Shown here piece by piece: positions 41,281-46,389 of a stretch of DNA of 46,389 nucleotides. The notes beneath the pieces were generated by a model, which had not been told where the DNA came from, made no database searches, and saw only the letters and a list, made by a program, of their open reading frames with translations. Origin of the DNA: Chlamydiota bacterium. GTDB lineage: Bacteria > Chlamydiota > Chlamydiia > Chlamydiales > Parachlamydiaceae. Numbering within the stretch: the first letter of the stretch is position 1; each line of letters begins with the position of its first letter. The stretch covers positions 1 through 46,389 of the forward strand of contig JABDFJ010000013.1 of the NCBI GenBank assembly GCA_013286645.1. The letters run 5' to 3'. Position numbers and translations under genes: made by a program.

Positions 41281-41770
41281 CAATGGTGTCAACTTAAAGA
41301 AATCGTTAGTATAAAAATAGAAAATATATAGCACAAGTATCTGGCTAAAACATGTACTTATAAAAAAGAAAAACATGATAAACACGATCGCTTAAGCGGC
41401 AGGATATCCCCTTTGCTTCAGCCTTGTTGCATAAATGGAGCACACCGTAATTCTTTTATCATAAACAGGTTTGAAACACAGAGGCACAGAGAACACGGAG
41501 AAAGAGAAAAATTAGAGATTGATTGTGGTATATGCCTAAGGACAGTTTATTTTTTCTTCCCTCTCCGTGCCCTCTGTGCCTCTGTGTTTTAAATTTTTTA
41601 TCTTCAATGGTTTATCGTTATATTGGATTTATGCAACAAGGTCCTTTGCTTCATCCTGCCGCTTGCGATCTTGCCTATCTTGTTATTTCATAAACACATG
41701 TTTTATCCAGATACTTTTACTCTTTCATTTCTATTTTCAATATAATAATTACTTTAAGTTGACACCATTG
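41281..41770. mobile_element. Palindromic element with 19-bp terminal repeats, interrupted by the 223-bp element
   Basis: The ends are perfect 19-base inverted repeats (CAATGGTGTCAACTTAAAG at 41281-41299, its reverse complement at 41752-41770). Arms continue inward for about 120 bases with interruptions (AGTATCTGG, TAAAACATGT, GCGGCAGGAT all have inverted partners). ATGTTCACG occurs just outside both sides (41272-41280 and 41772-41780), looking like a 9-bp target duplication. Without the insertion the element is about 257 bases long and nearly self-complementary. No transposase is present. Confidence 0.82.
41421..41643. mobile_element. 223-bp miniature inverted-repeat element, copy B
   Basis: This is nearly identical to copy A at 29646-29868 (same length, a few substitutions). 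It is flanked exactly by the 10-bp direct repeat CTTTGCTTCA (41411-41420 and 41644-41653). It sits in the loop of the palindromic element at 41281-41770, showing that it arrived later than that element. The inner CACAGAGG hairpin spans 41474-41590. Confidence 0.9.
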
Positions 41771-42077
41771 CATGTTCACGAGTGTGTGGCTTTCCTGTCC
41801 GTGTGTGTGCTCGTGTTGGTGCCCGAAAGAAGAGTTTGAATGAAAAAGTGATAGATAAGGTTCAAAGGTTTAAAGTTCTTAAGATAGCGTGTAGATAAAT
41901 TCGGGCACCGGTATGCGCACGCACACGGGCACGAAATTTATTCACTTAGATTGCTACTGTGAACATGTACAGGCAACCACTCGCATGTGTGAAGAGTCCA
42001 TATATACCGTTTTTCTGTTAAATTATTTTTTGTTACTTTATTTTTAGCTTTATTCATTATTTCTTGAGGAGTTTTCT

Positions 42078-42659
42078 ATGAATACTTTGGAAAGGCCGCT
42101 AAAGAGATATTTGGTGTGTTTTTTGATGTTTGTTTTGTTCGGGACTAGAGTGCTGGCAGTCGATTCTGATTTACCACAAATGGGAATCGATGCTTCTGGG
42201 AATATTATTGCTGTGTGGCAAACATATGACACTAATGGCAACTATTATGTGCAAACAGCTTCACACCCACTTGGGGGCAGTTGGTCAGCACCTGTCACTC
42301 TTTCTCCCTCAGGACAATATGCCACAAACCCTGTTATAGCTGTGGATGGTTTGGGTAATGCCGTGGCCATATGGGGTGCCGTGGATCCTACCACGGGAAA
42401 TACCCTTCTTTATGGGGCGATGCTTACTGTTGGTAATAGTTTGATTACTGCTACATGGACCTCAGCTGTACAAATTGCGGCTTCAAGCAATAATGTGCTT
42501 AACGGCTATAGTGTGAATATCAACGATGGTCTAGTTGCAAAGAATGTGGTGGCCATGTGGAGTGCCTATGACAGTGTAGGCATGAATCGTGGCGTATATG
42601 CATCCACAGCTTTGTTGGGAGGAAGTTGGAGCACACCTGTAAGAGTCTCTGGTTCCTGA
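42078..42659 (+). CDS. Exported propeller-repeat protein, copy 1
   Basis: This is a 193-residue protein with a signal peptide (VCFLMFVLFGTRVLAV, about 12-28). Three short repeats follow with the pattern [G-I-D-x-x-G-N-x-x-A-x-W-x-x-x-D] then a strand ending GxWSxPVxxS: MGIDASGNIIAVWQTYD, AVDGLGNAVAIWGAVD and KNVVAMWSAYD. This is a half-propeller or sialidase-like strand pattern. It is a paralogue of the gene at 44627 with the same spacing. No active-site residues are seen. It ends close to the convergent fusion gene, with a hairpin at 42663-42682 between them. Confidence 0.75.
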   Translation: MNTLERPLKRYLVCFLMFVLFGTRVLAVDSDLPQMGIDASGNIIAVWQTYDTNGNYYVQTASHPLGGSWSAPVTLSPSGQYATNPVIAVDGLGNAVAIWGAVDPTTGNTLLYGAMLTVGNSLITATWTSAVQIAASSNNVLNGYSVNINDGLVAKNVVAMWSAYDSVGMNRGVYASTALLGGSWSTPVRVSGS

Positions 42660-42662
42660 GTT

Positions 42663-42682
42663 GTTGTAGCTAAGGCTACAAC
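42663..42682. terminator. Hairpin between convergent genes
   Basis: Arms GTTGTAGC (42663-42670) and GCTACAAC (42675-42682) form a perfect eight-base stem with a TAAG loop. It lies at the 3' ends of the propeller gene and the convergent fusion gene, overlapping the stop of the latter. No strong T-tract is seen. Confidence 0.55.
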
Positions 42683-44436
42683 GATTTGAATTTGATTTCT
42701 ACCTGATCGACGATGGGTTCTTTACCATCGAAGTTCACGTGCAAAGGTGTGACCACAATTTGTGGATCGCATAACAGTTCAGCCATGATCGAAAAGTTGG
42801 ATTGGCATTTGATAAGGCAATCAAATGTGGGCATGGCGTCAATATCCTCAAGCAGTGCCTGAAGAGTGTGCTGATGACTGAGTGTATGCGAGAAAATAAT
42901 GTTGGGATTTTGAAGAGCGATAGCAAAGTTGATGGCAATTTGTTGCGCATTTGGGTTGTCCGTAAAAATATAAACAACGAGAGGCTTGTCTGGAAATATT
43001 TGTGCGACTCTTAGAATTTCGGAGATATAGTAACTTTGTGGTGGATAGAGTAGGTAGTCGAGTTCTCGGAATTTCGAGGTAGTGGTGTAGATCTTACTGC
43101 TTCTGCGGACATCTACAGCTACATGTATGGCAGTATGAGTGGAAGGAGTTGGTTGCGTCGTGCCTCCAGTTTTTTTTTGCTTTAGACACTCCACAAGTTC
43201 TCGTCGGAATTCACCATCATCCCAGTCGATGGGGATTTTTAATTTATTGAGATCTTTCTGTAGCTTATTTGAATTAATCTCAGATGCAGTAGGAATCACC
43301 AGCAACGTGGAAGGGGGGGCTTCCAATAGTTGAGATATGTGAGAGATCGTCAACGTTTTTTTAAAATGGAACGGGCCTTCAAGATGTTGATCCAATTCAC
43401 TAAGTCTTAACTCATCTGAAAAAAGAAACGGTCGATACAGAAAAGGCAGTCCATATTGGCGTGCAATCCATTTGGCGTGAGCGTAGGCCATCAAAATATC
43501 TTCAAACAACCCACTATGTAAGCTGTAGGTGATGGCGTTTTGATTCTGGGGGACAGAAGTGGGGTATAAATATTTTTTTTTCTGGAGCTTTGTAGACCTC
43601 CTGTCGTTGTCATTTTTCCATAGGAGTCGCTTGTTTTCGGCTAACATTAACGGTTTTTCAGATAAGACTCGCCCTTGTTTATCTGCCATGCATAATTCAT
43701 AAATCAGCTCCTCCATTGAAAGCTGGTCGCCAGCATCACCAGCCAAATCCATGGTTAGATAGCCGTTTGGACTGGATTTGATGGTTTTTTCCAAATAGAT
43801 GGTTTGCTCCGTTCTCTCCATTTTTGAAAAAGCGAGGTTGCTGATGACAAGGTCATATTTTTGAATTTGATCAAAAGCGGTTTGATCAATGAAATGCACG
43901 TTCTTAATGCCCATAAGACCAAGATATTTGCGACTCAACGCATTGCATTGTGGTAGGTCAAGGATGGTATAACTAGCAAAATGGCATATATCAGCTAATA
44001 TTTTGCAGAGCCCTCCATAACCACCCCCAATTTCAAGAATGTGCATATGGTTTAATTTGTCACCGAATTCGCGCTTTAAATCACCTGCGATCTTGATATA
44101 GCGCAATGTTGTAGGAGAGAATTTTCCGAGATTGTCATAATTGTAAACGATAGGATTGCCCAAGCTATCGTTCAGGCGGAATTGCTCGCTGAAATCCAAT
44201 AGCTCGGGATACTCTTTACGGATAGCTTCTAAAGCTTTAAGGCCTTCTTCATATGAAACATTTTCCAAAAAGTATCTATAGTAGGGATTTCTTTTAAATT
44301 GGGAGAAAGCAACATCATTTGTGGCAGCTTGCTGGCAGATGTGCACAAATTGTTTTTTTGTGTAAGTGCCTTCAGGGTGAATATACGAAGCTTTAAGGGC
44401 AAGGCATACTATGCATAAGAGGCGTAAATAGTACAT
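42676..44436 (-). CDS. Exported sugar O-methyltransferase / glycosyltransferase-like fusion
   Basis: This 586-residue protein starts at ATG 44436; an in-frame TTG at 44460 adds eight charged residues before the leader. The leader MYYLRLLCIVCLALKASYI resembles a signal peptide or anchor. The first half (about 30-290) fits the putative sugar O-methyltransferase family: RNPYYRYFLENVSYEEG, then MHILEIGGGYGGLCKIL (SAM site, EIGGGYGG at 135-142) and SYTILDLPQCNALS. The second half (about 305-586) resembles GT11-like fucosyltransferases: YSLHSGLFEDILMAYAHAKW and AIHVAVDVRRSSKIY, then VYIFTDNPNA and FSHTLSH. Both donor sugars are unknown. Capping of surface glycans, including on the neighbouring collagen-like protein, is a guess. 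Confidence 0.72.
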   Translation of the reverse strand: MYYLRLLCIVCLALKASYIHPEGTYTKKQFVHICQQAATNDVAFSQFKRNPYYRYFLENVSYEEGLKALEAIRKEYPELLDFSEQFRLNDSLGNPIVYNYDNLGKFSPTTLRYIKIAGDLKREFGDKLNHMHILEIGGGYGGLCKILADICHFASYTILDLPQCNALSRKYLGLMGIKNVHFIDQTAFDQIQKYDLVISNLAFSKMERTEQTIYLEKTIKSSPNGYLTMDLAGDAGDQLSMEELIYELCMADKQGRVLSEKPLMLAENKRLLWKNDNDRRSTKLQKKKYLYPTSVPQNQNAITYSLHSGLFEDILMAYAHAKWIARQYGLPFLYRPFLFSDELRLSELDQHLEGPFHFKKTLTISHISQLLEAPPSTLLVIPTASEINSNKLQKDLNKLKIPIDWDDGEFRRELVECLKQKKTGGTTQPTPSTHTAIHVAVDVRRSSKIYTTTSKFRELDYLLYPPQSYYISEILRVAQIFPDKPLVVYIFTDNPNAQQIAINFAIALQNPNIIFSHTLSHQHTLQALLEDIDAMPTFDCLIKCQSNFSIMAELLCDPQIVVTPLHVNFDGKEPIVDQVEIKFKSL

Positions 44437-44626
44437 GTTAGGTTTCTTGTTTTTTGACAACTTGAAGGTGATAGCGTAATGGATTTAAGAGTTTCCTTCA
44501 TCTTAAAAAGACTAATAAACAGATTGCTTTTAGGGTGAAAAGGTGTGTATACAAAAGCCGACACCATTGTGTGAAGACATATGGGGTAATTTCAGCAGAC
44601 TCGAATGGTTATTTTATGGAGGTTAT

Positions 44627-45190
44627 ATGGAGTTTGAAAAAAGCTTGAAGTTCATATCAGTTGGTGTATTGATAGGGGGGATTTTTTTTGGTGAAACCGC
44701 TGTTGGTGCAAACCAAAACAATGATCTCCAATTAGGGATCGATTCTCTAGGCAACGCCATTGCTGCATGGGATGTCGTGGATGCTAGCAACAATCGCTTA
44801 ATTCAAGTGGCTACTATGACCGCGAGCGGTACTTGGAGTACTCCTGCTACCCTATCTCTTACAGGGCAAGTTGCAGAGTCTCCAAAAATTATTGTCGATT
44901 CAAGTGATAATGCCGTAGTGATATGGACTGCTGTAGATGCTACGAATCAGGTAATGGTACTTTATGCTTCAATGCTTGTCGCAGGTACTGGAGGGCACTG
45001 GACTACACCTGTCCAGATTTCTACTTCTCAATGTAATGTGGCTAGTGACTATATCTTAGTCGTCAACAACAATAAGAATGTTGTAGCCCTATGGAATGCT
45101 GTTGATACTACCACAGGTCTAACAAATGTTTATTCTGCAATGGTTAAAATTGGCGGGAGTTGGAGTGCCCAAAAGCAGGTTTCGCAATAG
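44627..45190 (+). CDS. Exported propeller-repeat protein, copy 2
   Basis: This 187-residue protein has its start at 44627 with GGAGG about five bases upstream; a longer in-frame start is at 44543. A signal peptide (FISVGVLIGGIFFGETAVGA) is followed by the same three repeats as the gene at 42078: LGIDSLGNAIAAWDVVD, VDSSDNAVVIWTAVD and NKNVVALWNAVD, with GTWSTPATLSL and GSWSAQKQVS ends. The two paralogues flank the fusion gene and probably arose by local duplication. Function is not known. A surface binding role is inferred. Confidence 0.75.
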   Translation: MEFEKSLKFISVGVLIGGIFFGETAVGANQNNDLQLGIDSLGNAIAAWDVVDASNNRLIQVATMTASGTWSTPATLSLTGQVAESPKIIVDSSDNAVVIWTAVDATNQVMVLYASMLVAGTGGHWTTPVQISTSQCNVASDYILVVNNNKNVVALWNAVDTTTGLTNVYSAMVKIGGSWSAQKQVSQ

Positions 45191-45221
45191 ATATCTATCA
45201 TAGATGGGACGTGTTATATCT

Positions 45222-46389
<1,168 letters not shown>

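Larger units (their letters stand above)
41119..42077. other. 959-base gene-free region of nested palindromes
   Basis: AT-rich sequence fills 41119-41265. From 41266 to 42009 three repeats sit inside one another: an outer imperfect palindrome (arms 41266 onward and to 42009, with GGTGCCCGAA at 41818-41827 against TTCGGGCACC at 41900-41909), a second element at 41281-41770, and the 223-bp element at 41421-41643. A Shine-Dalgarno for the gene at 42078 (GAGGAG) is near 42068. No gene is supported inside. Confidence 0.75.

Overview
This window looks like a chromosomal accessory segment of an amoeba-associated intracellular bacterium, most likely an environmental chlamydia (Parachlamydia/Waddlia/Simkania-type). 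A Legionella-like gammaproteobacterium is the main alternative. The inference rests on moderate-to-low GC, paired exported HAD proteins of the DUF2608 type, many exported enzymes, short disordered Ser/Pro/acidic proteins that look like host-directed effectors, a collagen-like surface protein, and many long palindromic repeats. There is no rRNA, ribosomal protein or other decisive taxonomic marker, and I found no tRNA or CRISPR array.

Layout. 0-5 kb: on the minus strand, a Gly-rich exported protein, an NTF2-like lipoprotein, a remnant of a LOG-family gene, and phosphoketolase. 5-10.7 kb: a plus-strand tripartite RND efflux operon (fusion protein, pump, outer-membrane factor), every junction an ATGA overlap. 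10.7-16.8 kb: envelope proteins (two outer-membrane barrels, an exported GMC oxidoreductase, an exported GNAT acetyltransferase, a DoxX-like membrane protein and an exported propeller-like protein). 16.8-18.6 kb: aminotransferase plus a YheO/DauR-type regulator. 18.6-23.4 kb: two exported DUF2608 HAD proteins, an exported Ppx/GppA-type protein, an exported 2H-phosphoesterase-like protein and a GatB/YqeY protein. 23.5-30.7 kb: cation/proton antiporter, photolyase, a disordered protein, a MarR-GNAT fusion, a CoA-transferase III protein and an exported phytochelatin-synthase-like peptidase. 31-37.9 kb: a second RND system with its outer-membrane factor divergent from pump and fusion protein. 37.9-46.4 kb: a methyltransferase-like protein ending in a CaaX box, an LplT/Aas-like MFS transporter, an acidic effector-like protein, two short propeller-repeat exported proteins, a methyltransferase/glycosyltransferase-like fusion, and a collagen-like protein running off the right edge.

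The two most interesting signals are these. (1) Putative host-targeting proteins. The 153-residue protein at 30985-31446 carries a SILK motif followed 18 residues later by an RVxF motif (KRVHF), the docking arrangement of eukaryotic protein phosphatase-1 regulators, and its start overlaps the stop of an RND fusion-protein gene. A similarly built protein at 26294-26956 has an RVxF-like motif, and the protein at 37887-38921 ends in CIIA, a canonical prenylation box. (2) A dense set of long inverted repeats. A 223-bp element with terminal inverted repeats occurs twice, each copy flanked by 8-10 bp direct repeats. One copy sits inside another palindromic element, which has its own 9-bp direct repeats and itself interrupts a third palindrome. 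Other long hairpins are built from 9-nt GTCCNT units.
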